DNA from: CG2-30-46-19 sp034414555
GTDB taxonomy: Bacteria > Chloroflexota > Dehalococcoidia > GIF9 > AB-539-J10
Reading direction: 5' to 3'
NCBI GenBank assembly: GCA_034414555.1
Contig: DAOUMA010000008.1
Coordinates: 84,499 to 148,498, forward strand
Length of the DNA: 64,000 nt
A program made the translations under genes and the position numbers. Below the pieces are notes generated by a model. The model searched no databases. It saw only the letters and a list, made by a program, of their open reading frames with translations, and was not told the DNA's origin. Shown here one piece after another: positions 8,641 through 15,382 of this stretch (the first letter of the stretch is position 1; each line of letters starts with the position of its first letter).

Positions 8641-9837
8641 CTAGTCTTCATGCTCAAATTCAAGTTTCTCTATTAGATCGTCCAGCATAGCGTTTTCACG
8701 CTTCTCTTCTGTAACATCCAGAACGCCTATTAGACCCTTTATGAAAGACCTAATCATGCGCGGGTCACTAGTTTCAAGAAAGGCAGATACGTACTTGCTA
8801 ATTGCTCTTGGGTTGAAATAGTCTCCGGCATTCCATTCATATGCCTTGGAGTGTGTGTCAACAATGCGAGGTGCTAGCTCCTCCAAAGTGGATTGGTCGA
8901 AGGGTGGCAAAGCCATAATTATTGACCTAGCACTTGACTGTTGTAGTCCTCCTCCTATAACATCTTTGATTCTACTCCATAGTGCTGGATATGATCGGGC
9001 TCCATTATCAGGGTCTGAGAGGAACTTTGGTGTAGTAGCAAAGAAAACGTAAAAACCTCGATGTTCGTCAGGGTTATCCAGCAGTTTACGTATATTCTGG
9101 TTTGCTTCTTCACGTTTACGGGATTGAGTCAGTGACGTAATAGCCTCAGCCTCGTCTAAGAGTACAACAAGGCCAGCATAACCACAAGCCCGCACAAATC
9201 GCAAGAAAGAGCCAAGTATCTCACTTACATTCATTATAGTAACGTTAGAGCGTATTCCTTTTGATTTAAGTTCAGACATTACCTGGTATCCTTGTAGCCA
9301 AGCTAATATTCCCTGCATCCGAATTCGATGATCCGGAGAGTCTGTATTAGCGTATTCTAAGCATGCACGTAAGGCTGCTCTAAAATCCAACGAAGGCGCA
9401 ATTTGACGTAGATTCGCCTCGACTTCTTGCGAAGAATGGTAAGGAAATCGCCTTGCCCAATCCTCAAACATGTGTTCAATACCCTGTCCATCGGGTAAGG
9501 TTACGCCACGCATTATCTTCGGGAATATCACTTCAAACCTATCAAACGGAGCTTCTCTTGAATTGAGTTCTACATATGACAACAAGAAATTCGCAGACAG
9601 GGCTTTTTCCTTGACTTGCATGAAGAAATGTGTCTTACCGCCGCCATAGGGTGCAGACAAGAAGCGGATTTTGCAGCCACCTTGCCCTATATAAGCTAGA
9701 TCTCGAGATATAGATGCCAACCATTGCTCACGGCCGACCGAGTACAGCTCCAAGTGTCGTGCTGGCACAGTCCCTTGCCGAAATGATTCTATAATCGCTT
9801 CTGCATCAAACCGACCTAGCTCCCCCGTGCTACTCAT
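8641..9837 (-). CDS. BrxD-like (DUF2791) ATPase, paralogue 1, first gene of operon
   Basis: A 398-residue P-loop protein with FRQGTVPARHL and SVGREQW near residues 19-40, Walker A SAPYGGGKTH (61-70), NSREAPFD (92-99) and Walker B LVVLLDEAEA (223-232): the DUF2791/BrxD pattern. The start ATG is 20 nt downstream of a well-formed -10 box, giving a 5' leader of only about 14 nt with a weak GGGGCGG ribosome site. It opens a run of nine tightly spaced minus-strand ORFs, six of the eight junctions being 11 nt or less or overlapping, the others 15 and 36 nt. A sensor or loader ATPase of a defence complex is the likely role. Confidence 0.8.
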   Translation of the reverse strand: MSSTGELGRFDAEAIIESFRQGTVPARHLELYSVGREQWLASISRDLAYIGQGGCKIRFLSAPYGGGKTHFFMQVKEKALSANFLLSYVELNSREAPFDRFEVIFPKIMRGVTLPDGQGIEHMFEDWARRFPYHSSQEVEANLRQIAPSLDFRAALRACLEYANTDSPDHRIRMQGILAWLQGYQVMSELKSKGIRSNVTIMNVSEILGSFLRFVRACGYAGLVVLLDEAEAITSLTQSRKREEANQNIRKLLDNPDEHRGFYVFFATTPKFLSDPDNGARSYPALWSRIKDVIGGGLQQSSARSIIMALPPFDQSTLEELAPRIVDTHSKAYEWNAGDYFNPRAISKYVSAFLETSDPRMIRSFIKGLIGVLDVTEEKRENAMLDDLIEKLEFEHED

Positions 9838-9857
9838 TGTGCCGCCCCGTGACCCAT

Positions 9858-9886
9858 AGTATATAACCTCGGACTCAGCGACACAA
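9858..9886 (-). promoter_or_regulatory. Sigma-70-type promoter of the defence operon
   Basis: On the minus strand TTGTGT (rc of 9881-9886), a 17-nt spacer and TATACT (rc of 9858-9863) form a good housekeeping promoter. Transcription would start near 9851, about 14 nt before the ATG of the first BrxD-like gene. No other convincing promoter is seen inside the operon. Confidence 0.65.
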
Positions 9887-9942
9887 CAAAATGGCGTTTT
9901 GTGCAGTAGGACGAGTTACCATATTCAGTTTCATAGCCATTC

Positions 9943-9961
9943 TCGCGGGTGCTATAATCTC
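9943..9961 (+). repeat. Dispersed repeat with TATAAT core (copy 1)
   Basis: The 19-bp string TCGCGGGTGCTATAATCTC recurs exactly at 17070-17088, and in both places is followed by RATGAAAA. It contains an extended -10 (TGCTATAAT). Here the upstream -35 is poor (TTCATA at 9930-9935, 17-nt spacing) and no plus-strand gene follows, so this copy may be a stranded promoter or repeat fragment. Confidence 0.6.
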
Positions 9962-9983
9962 GATGAAAACGGCGGATTGTTCG

Positions 9984-10003
9984 GCGCTGTGCCAACTTTG
10001 CCG
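9984..10003. repeat. 20-bp dispersed repeat (copy 1)
   Basis: GCGCTGTGCCAACTTTGCCG is exactly repeated at 11169-11188, and weaker similarity extends about 12 bp to the left in both copies (GCGGWTTGT). The two copies flank the DMT transporter gene. The remainder of the gap 9838-10132 holds only the operon promoter and the two repeats. Confidence 0.6.
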
Positions 10004-10132
10004 GTGTCTACATTTTTCCAGAAATTCATCTACGGCTTGTGCTAATCATAATTCCTCCTCCTCATCATAACTGCTTAGCAACAGCAAACTTGATTGAAAG
10101 GCAGATAAGCTGTGTAACATCCGGAGACGGAG

Positions 10133-11038
10133 TCATCTTGAGGCTACAATATATCCAGCGATGAGAATTAGAAAACCACCGACAAGCATGAGTGGTGTGG
10201 GTTGCTGGGCTAGAAAGAGAAAGCCGAAAACCACAGCGCTTGCGGGCTCCAAATAAGTGAAAACTACCGCCTTCTGAGCCTTTATCATTCCAAGGCCTTT
10301 AAGGTAGAGTGTAACGGCAAATCCCGTGTTGAAGACACCCAAAACCAGCAGAAGTAACCATGAAGATAAATCTGGAGAAAAATCAGTGCCTATTACGAAG
10401 GGAAGGAGGAAAATTGTAGCTGCAGCGTAAGAATAAAATGCTACGACTTGACTTGAGAAGCTGGATAAAGCCCTCTTAGACGCGATGACAAATCCGGCAT
10501 AGGCGAGGCCGGCAAGAAGCCCAAGAATTACTCCCAAAAGATTCAGGTGACTAATCTGAAGATTCTGCTGATATGAAATAACTACTATTCCTGCCACGGA
10601 TATGGCTAATGCAAGCAGGGTAGATTTCTCAAGTTTCTCCTTAAGAAATAGGGGGGCAAGTAAAGCTACAAAGATGGGTGCCGTGTAATTTAGCAAGACC
10701 GCGTTGGCGATTGCAATGAGTTTCATCGAATGGAAAAGCAACGTCCAACCCAGGGCGAGCAGCAAGCCTAAACTCAGCATAACCCTCCAGGACCTAGCAG
10801 CACGCATCGTTTCAGGTTTTCGAGTCAAAAGTACTACAGGCAGGAGGGTGAGGCTGGCAAATAAGACCCTGAAGAAAGCGATAACGGACGCGTCGTAAGG
10901 GACCCAGTTTACAATTACACCATTAGAGCCCCAGATGATAGCTGCCGCAGCCACGTAGGAGTATACCAAGAACTTTGAATTGAATTGTCTCAGCACAACT
11001 ACCCCGGTTTTATGAAGCTGGAAAGAGACATTCTCCAT
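10133..11038 (-). CDS. EamA/DMT-family membrane transporter
   Basis: A 301-residue membrane protein with ten evenly spaced hydrophobic segments in two homologous halves. The first begins VYSYVAAAAIIWGSNGVIVNW and the second LNLLGVILGLLAGLAYAGFVI, the classical EamA repeat of the drug/metabolite transporter superfamily. Such carriers sit in the inner membrane and export amino acids, metabolites or drugs; the substrate cannot be told from sequence. It is monocistronic, with divergent plus-strand genes after 11.2 kb, and is flanked by both copies of a 20-bp repeat. The start could also be at the second Val/Met codons, but the family length (~300 aa) supports the one given. Confidence 0.88.
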   Translation of the reverse strand: MENVSFQLHKTGVVVLRQFNSKFLVYSYVAAAAIIWGSNGVIVNWVPYDASVIAFFRVLFASLTLLPVVLLTRKPETMRAARSWRVMLSLGLLLALGWTLLFHSMKLIAIANAVLLNYTAPIFVALLAPLFLKEKLEKSTLLALAISVAGIVVISYQQNLQISHLNLLGVILGLLAGLAYAGFVIASKRALSSFSSQVVAFYSYAAATIFLLPFVIGTDFSPDLSSWLLLLVLGVFNTGFAVTLYLKGLGMIKAQKAVVFTYLEPASAVVFGFLFLAQQPTPLMLVGGFLILIAGYIVASR

Positions 11039-11168
11039 TATACACTATAAGTTATCGCCGTCTCTTTTGTGTGCCAGGTTGTAAAGTTGTAGCCTTAGTC
11101 AAGGGATTGGGCCCTTCGGCTGTTGGCATCAGCTCACACCCTAATTGCACCTTTTAGCGGTTTGTGCA

Positions 11169-11188
11169 GCGCTGTGCCAACTTTGCCG
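11169..11188. repeat. 20-bp dispersed repeat (copy 2)
   Basis: Exact copy of the 20-bp string at 9984-10003. It sits 48 bp upstream of the next plus-strand gene, and a TGCTAGAAT extended -10-like sequence follows it (11196-11204), so here it may lie at the -35 region of a promoter. Confidence 0.55.
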
Positions 11189-11235
11189 CCTAATATGCTA
11201 GAATAGGCAGGATATTGTAGTAGTGAAGGAGCACT

Positions 11236-11568
11236 ATGGACATCAAAATGCTGCCAGTATATTTTGTGATTGGCGGGGTTATAGTCTCCGCCGCAATCTA
11301 TTTTGGGAGTCAAGCAAAAGGTCTGCTTGCTGCATTTATTGCTTTCTTACCCACTATTAGCGTGGTAACTCTCTGCGGCATATACTTTGCTACCGGAACA
11401 CAAGCTGCTGTTTCTTATGCCAAAAGCATGCTGATACTGTTGCCTCCCTGGGTGCTCTATGTCGTTGCGGTAATCTTTCTTTTGCCGCGTATAGGTCTGG
11501 CGGGCTCGCTCATTGTGGGCATCGCAGCCTATCTGGGAATAGCATTTCTAATCATGAGACTAATATAG
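11236..11568 (+). CDS. Small membrane protein, four TM segments
   Basis: A 110-residue hydrophobic protein with about four membrane helices (residues ~4-22, 29-50, 65-84, 88-108) and no large loops. The start ATG follows GAAGGAG with 7-nt spacing. I do not recognise the family; the length and layout resemble small GlpM-like or DUF-type inner-membrane proteins. It is followed by an antitoxin-toxin pair after 88 nt and is probably transcribed on its own. Confidence 0.65.
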   Translation: MDIKMLPVYFVIGGVIVSAAIYFGSQAKGLLAAFIAFLPTISVVTLCGIYFATGTQAAVSYAKSMLILLPPWVLYVVAVIFLLPRIGLAGSLIVGIAAYLGIAFLIMRLI

Positions 11569-11656
11569 TTATAATGATCAGGAGTAGCTTGCGGTCTATT
11601 GAGCAGTAGCGAAGCTGGTGGGAAGGGGCGTACAATATAATTTGGAGGATAAAGAA

Positions 11657-11857
11657 ATGGCAAAGGCTAAATACCTTGTGGATGAGAAGGGTAGGAAGAG
11701 AGCAGTTCTCCTGGATATCAAGGAATATCAGCGATTCATGCGGCGGCTAGAAGAAATGGAAGATGCCCTCAGTTTAGATGAAGCAGTTCGCACTGCTCAA
11801 AGCTTCAGGGACTATCGTGAAGTCAGGGCTGAATTAAAGCGAGAAGGACGTCTGTGA
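11657..11857 (+). CDS. RelB/Phd-like antitoxin
   Basis: A 66-residue protein starting at ATG 11657, chosen because GGAGG lies 7-8 nt upstream; a longer frame from 11618 has no such site. It begins AKAKYLVDEKGRKRAVLLDIKEYQRFM, a small beta-alpha DNA-binding antitoxin opening, and ends in an acidic then basic helix (SFRDYREVRAELKREGRL) that would wrap the toxin. Its stop overlaps the toxin's GTG start. It presumably neutralises the neighbouring RelE-like RNase and represses the operon. Confidence 0.8.
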   Translation: MAKAKYLVDEKGRKRAVLLDIKEYQRFMRRLEEMEDALSLDEAVRTAQSFRDYREVRAELKREGRL

Positions 11858-12114
11858 GGTATGTTGTTCTCCTGGAAAGTCGAGCCGAGAAGGAGCTTAA
11901 ATCTCTTCCTCAAGGGGTTTTGAAGCGGGTGGATATTAAGTTGCAAGCTTTGTCGCTCAATCCTCGCCCAAGAGGTGTAACAAAACTAAAAGGAAAAGAA
12001 AGTGAAGGATGGCGACTTAGAATAGGCGATTATCGGCTCCTTTATCAAATCGATGATAAAGAGAATGTCGTGCGTATCTATAAAATTAAACACAGACGGG
12101 AAGTTTATCGCTGA
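11854..12114 (+). CDS. RelE/ParE-family toxin
   Basis: An 86-residue basic protein with the RelE fold pattern: RAEKELKSLPQGVLKRVDIK near the start, the central RPRGVTKLKGKE turn, and GWRLRIGDYRLLYQID...IYKIKHRREVYR at the C-terminus with the conserved Arg/Tyr/Lys residues of ribosome-dependent mRNA interferases. It starts at GTG 11854 within the antitoxin's stop (GTGA), the usual coupled order. A complete type II toxin-antitoxin module. Confidence 0.88.
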   Translation: MRYVVLLESRAEKELKSLPQGVLKRVDIKLQALSLNPRPRGVTKLKGKESEGWRLRIGDYRLLYQIDDKENVVRIYKIKHRREVYR

Positions 12115-12431
12115 TCTTCCTTCTCTATCTGCTGAACATGCCTAGGGCAATTGGTTGTCACTACACTTTTCGGCGCTTTGATTAGCGTGACCTGATAATT
12201 CCCGGTCGCATGGCACAGAAGCCTGAAATGTGCAATTGATGGTTTTGGAGTTCCTATTCTCATTGACTGGTCAGACTCAACATGATAGAGTCCAAACGAA
12301 GAGCTCGAGGAAAGGAGAAAAAATATATCGTGGCATACTTTTTTGCCGACATCTTCCTAGCCAATGGTGTGCCCACTTCGTGCACCGCATATCTGGATTG
12401 AGTATAACTGTCAAGTTCAGGGCTTGAGCTA
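12115..12431. other. Intergenic stretch without recognisable gene
   Basis: About 317 bp between the toxin gene and the DedA gene. I see no open frame with coding character, no clear hairpin terminator and no strong promoter; a TATAAC at about 12402 could serve as the -10 of the downstream gene. Confidence 0.5.
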
Positions 12432-13049
12432 ATGGAACAACTAATACTGGATTTTATCCGCCATGTCTATCAGGTCATCGGCTGGCCTGGCGTGGTGTTA
12501 CTGATGACTATAGAGAGTGCCTGCATCCCATTGCCCAGCGAAATCATCATGCCGCTTAGCGGATGGATGCTGATTGCAGACAGGGGACTGGGGGTAGGAT
12601 ATATCGTTTTGGCTGGCTTCTGCGGTGCTGTTGGCAATGTTGTCGGTTCAGTGATCGCCTACTGGGTAGGCGCCTGGGGTGGTCGTCCCTTTCTCAATCG
12701 CTACGGGAAATACCTCCTCATCTCGCGACATGACATTGAGCTAGCTGACCGCTGGTTTGATAGATACGGTGACCGAATAATGTTCTTCTCGCGGCTCCTC
12801 CCGGTAGTCCGCACCTTCATCAGTTTCCCCGCTGGAATAGCCAGGATGAATATGGGTAGGTTCCTACTCTACTCGTTCCTCGGCTCTCTCCTTTGGTCTA
12901 CCGGTCTGGCATACGGCGGTTACATTCTGGGGCAGAACTGGGAACACATCCGCGAGGTGATTCGGCCTTTCGATATCCCTATCCTGGTCGTATTCCTGGT
13001 CCTGGTTGTCATCTTCATCTCGCGGCGACTTAAGAGGCCATCACCTTAG
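12432..13049 (+). CDS. DedA/VTT-family membrane protein
   Basis: A 205-residue inner-membrane protein. Family hallmarks are ESACIPLPSEIIMPLSG near residues 29-45, a G-rich stretch with AYWVGAWGGRPFL, and FFSRLLPVVRTFISFPAGIARM (about 118-139), the conserved F.R..P..R......G motif of DedA proteins. Four to five TM segments. DedA proteins are linked to lipid-carrier (undecaprenyl phosphate or phosphatidylethanolamine) flipping and envelope stress tolerance. It stands alone between repeat-rich gaps, with no visible ribosome binding site before the ATG. Confidence 0.9.
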   Translation: MEQLILDFIRHVYQVIGWPGVVLLMTIESACIPLPSEIIMPLSGWMLIADRGLGVGYIVLAGFCGAVGNVVGSVIAYWVGAWGGRPFLNRYGKYLLISRHDIELADRWFDRYGDRIMFFSRLLPVVRTFISFPAGIARMNMGRFLLYSFLGSLLWSTGLAYGGYILGQNWEHIREVIRPFDIPILVVFLVLVVIFISRRLKRPSP

Positions 13050-13163
13050 CCGCGGGACCCGAACAAGATTACACATATAACCTCATCACACAGGTGAGAC
13101 CAAATTGATCTCCCTGTTGTTCCAGGCCGATCACCAACGACAAGAGGCTCCTGGTGAGGCAGA

Positions 13164-13283
13164 TTGCTAGGATTAAGAGTTGCTCAACAACGTTGTCTAC
13201 ACTTTCTGGAGAAGCAGGTGTTCACCATAAAGCCGCTACTTATCTTAGCCCTCGGGAAGATAGCCACAGAATCTTGCCCGCAG
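13164..13283 (+). pseudogene. Type-4/5 uracil-DNA glycosylase fragment
   Basis: The frame gives CLHFLEKQVFTIKPLLILAL followed by GKIA. This matches the segment C..FLE.Q...I.P.vivaLG..A, which binds one edge of the Fe-S cluster region in family-4 UDGs. The surrounding residues do not continue the family and the ~160 residues expected elsewhere are missing, so it is a relic. The gap 13050-13516 holds this relic and a zinc-knuckle repeat but no intact gene. Confidence 0.55.
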
Positions 13284-13404
13284 ATCAAAGGTGAGAGGGT
13301 ACCCTCTAAGTTCAAGCTCAAGGATTCGGTGGCAAGCCAAACAGCGTGGCTTGACTATGGCCGCTGATGGCAATGACCATAGGGGGTTGGGAACGCCTGG
13401 CACT

Positions 13405-13435
13405 ATCAGCCTTCAACGTAACCAACGCCGTGGCA
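13405..13435 (-). repeat. 31-bp repeat encoding a zinc-knuckle tail (copy 1)
   Basis: Matches 18450-18480 with a single mismatch. On the minus strand both copies read VCHGVGYVEG then stop, i.e. a CHGxGY zinc-knuckle-like tail. In this copy a stop codon lies about 17 codons upstream, so only the tail survives. Confidence 0.6.
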
Positions 13436-13516
13436 GACAGGGCGATAACACTTTTTCTATTGCCATCAGAATATGAACTGCATAAAATAGAGCTCTTGCG
13501 GAGTGATTAACGAGTT

Positions 13517-14359
13517 GTGACAGTTAAAATCGTAACTGATAGTGTTGCTGATTTACCACCTGATGTGGTTAAAGAGCTAGGCATTACGGTGATTCCCCTA
13601 CTTGTTCGCTTCGGAGAAAAGGTCTACCGCGACGGTGTTGACCTGACTGCTGAGCAGTTCTACAAGAAGCTGAAGCAGAGCAAGGTCCTTCCAGGGACTT
13701 CAGTACCATCACCGGCGACCTTTGCTACGGCATATGATAAGCTGGCTGAAGACACGGATAAAATCCTGGCTATCATTCTCAGCTCTAAGCTCAGCGGCAC
13801 CTATGAGGTAGCGCAACAGAGCGTTGGCCTAATGAACAAGAAATGCAGGGTAGAAGTGATTGACTCAGAATGGGCTGCTATGACAGAGGGATTCATAGTC
13901 ATGAAGGCAGCTAAAGCGGCTCAGGCTGGCGCCAGCCTTGACGAAGTGATAGCGATAACTCGAAAGACTATTCCCCGTGTGGATTTTCTATGCACCTTCG
14001 ATACTCTGGAATATCTCCGGAGAGGTGGGCGTATCGGTAAGGCTCAAACATTTCTAGGGTCAGTACTCAGGGTGAATCCTCTAATCACCCTGAGGGATGG
14101 TGTGGTTGAACCAGCAGGCAGAGCACACTTTCGCGCTAAAGCGATAGAGCGTCTATATAGCTTCGCTACGAGCTATTCCTCCATCGAGGAAATGGCTGTA
14201 GAAGACACTGCTTGCCCCGACGAAGCGGAGACACTTGTTAAGCGACTTAGCGCTAAATTTCCCAAAGAGCGTATCTATCGGTCAAAAATGACCCCGGCAA
14301 TCGGCACACATACCGGTCCTGGCCTCCTGCTGGTAGCTATATTAGGAGATAAAAAGTAG
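13517..14359 (+). CDS. DegV family fatty-acid-binding protein
   Basis: A 280-residue cytosolic protein beginning VKIVTDSVADLPPDVVKELGITVIPL, the standard DegV opening (VTDS..dlp), with GTSVPSPATF near residue 62-71 and ILSSKLSGTYEVAQ (about 95-108), the lipid head-group site, then a C-terminal FLCTFDTLEYLRRGGRIGKA. DegV/FakB proteins bind fatty acids for FakA kinase in phospholipid synthesis; no fakA is in this window. Start is GTG 13517; no strong ribosome site is visible. Length is normal for the family. Confidence 0.92.
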   Translation: MTVKIVTDSVADLPPDVVKELGITVIPLLVRFGEKVYRDGVDLTAEQFYKKLKQSKVLPGTSVPSPATFATAYDKLAEDTDKILAIILSSKLSGTYEVAQQSVGLMNKKCRVEVIDSEWAAMTEGFIVMKAAKAAQAGASLDEVIAITRKTIPRVDFLCTFDTLEYLRRGGRIGKAQTFLGSVLRVNPLITLRDGVVEPAGRAHFRAKAIERLYSFATSYSSIEEMAVEDTACPDEAETLVKRLSAKFPKERIYRSKMTPAIGTHTGPGLLLVAILGDKK

Positions 14360-14487
14360 CTGTGCAACCGAATGGATGGAACATCAATCTTCCATTTACG
14401 GAGAGCGTTTCCGCATTTTGGCATTGTACCTATCTGCCCAGAACTGAAGAAAATAAGATTAAAACCTGATTCCGAGGAAAGTTGAGT

Positions 14488-15054
14488 ATGAATGAACCTA
14501 TTGATGCAAATCAGGCAGTCAACCCCATTCGCTACGAGCTAGCTATCACGGCAGCGGAAGCGAGACTCGGAACTAAAAAGATATTGTCAAGGCGTGGCAA
14601 AAAGCTGGAGGTAGATATCCCGGCTGGAGTAATAGCAGGCAGCACAATAAAATTAACTAACGCTCTCCAGTTAACCGATGGTCAGCCTGGAGATATTCTA
14701 ATTCAAATCAAGGTCAAAGATGAGAAAGTGGCAGCCAGAGTCATTGAAGTTAATGACGGCAATTTTGAACATGAGGTGTTAAGATGCAAGACGCCCGTCG
14801 TAGTAGATTTCTGGGCACCATGGTGCGGCCCGTGTCGAATGATTGCTCCGATAACTGAAAGGCTAGCAGAGGAGTATCAAGGTCGGGTCAAATTCTGTAA
14901 GTTTAATGTAGATGAGAATCCTCTGGCGGCAGCGAAATACCAGGTTATGAGTATACCGCTGTTGCTATTTTTCAAAGATGGCAAGGTGAATGAACAAATT
15001 GTTGGCGCAGTTTCCGAGTCTGCGGTTCGATCAAAAATAGAAGCAGTACTTTGA
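14488..15054 (+). CDS. DnaJ C-terminal-like domain fused to thioredoxin
   Basis: A 188-residue fusion. Residues ~12-75 (YELAITAAEARLGTKKILSR...KLEVDIPAGVIAGSTIKL) resemble the substrate-binding beta domain of DnaJ (CTD). Residues ~85-188 are a thioredoxin with the WCGPC redox site (VVDFWAPWCGPCRMIAPI) and cis-Pro loop MSIPLLLFFKDG. ATG 14488 is chosen because GAGGAAAG lies 7 nt upstream; a TTG six bases earlier sits too close to that site. The fusion suggests a redox chaperone that holds unfolded clients while reducing disulfides. Preceded by a ~120-bp gap after degV. Confidence 0.88.
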   Translation: MNEPIDANQAVNPIRYELAITAAEARLGTKKILSRRGKKLEVDIPAGVIAGSTIKLTNALQLTDGQPGDILIQIKVKDEKVAARVIEVNDGNFEHEVLRCKTPVVVDFWAPWCGPCRMIAPITERLAEEYQGRVKFCKFNVDENPLAAAKYQVMSIPLLLFFKDGKVNEQIVGAVSESAVRSKIEAVL

Positions 15055-15166
15055 TATTAGCAGGCTCCTCGGGAGACAAACATTGCATCGATAGACAGGG
15101 AAGTTCCAGGCTACTTTCTTGCAGTGGTATAATAAGTCTGACACCCGAATCAAGGTAATTTACTGA

Positions 15167-15364
15167 GCATATACCAATAGGGACCAGGCATGCTATGAAA
15201 TTGCTCAGTATTTCAACGTGGAGATGGCCATAACAGAATCCACGATTAAATCGCGGTTTGCGGGCGAGATTTTAGAAAGAATATAGAACGACATGGAGAA
15301 CATAGGGCTCGGTGGTATGTCTAGAGGCGAAATTTCAAAGCATTTGCGAGAAGGAAAAATTTGA
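15167..15364 (+). pseudogene. Short coding-like frame interrupted by an amber codon
   Basis: From 15167 the frame reads ...CYEIAQYFNVEMAITESTIK... up to ILERI, then TAG, then NDMENIGLGGMSRGEISKHL and a short tail ending in TGA at 15362-15364. Both parts look protein-like and are in the same frame. No start codon with a ribosome site precedes it. It is most simply a decayed gene; the second part alone could be a 23-residue ORF from ATG 15293. The rest of the gap 15055-15382 shows only a TGGTATAAT promoter-like string near 15126. Confidence 0.3.
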
Positions 15365-15382
15365 ACACGGAAGGAACGCAGC

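Noticed and set aside
1101..9837. Identification of the operon as BREX, DISARM or a 7-deazaguanine (Dpd) system
   Set aside because: No PglZ, BrxC, methyltransferase, DrmA/B-type helicase, tRNA-guanine-transglycosylase-like or QueC/D/E gene is present in the window.
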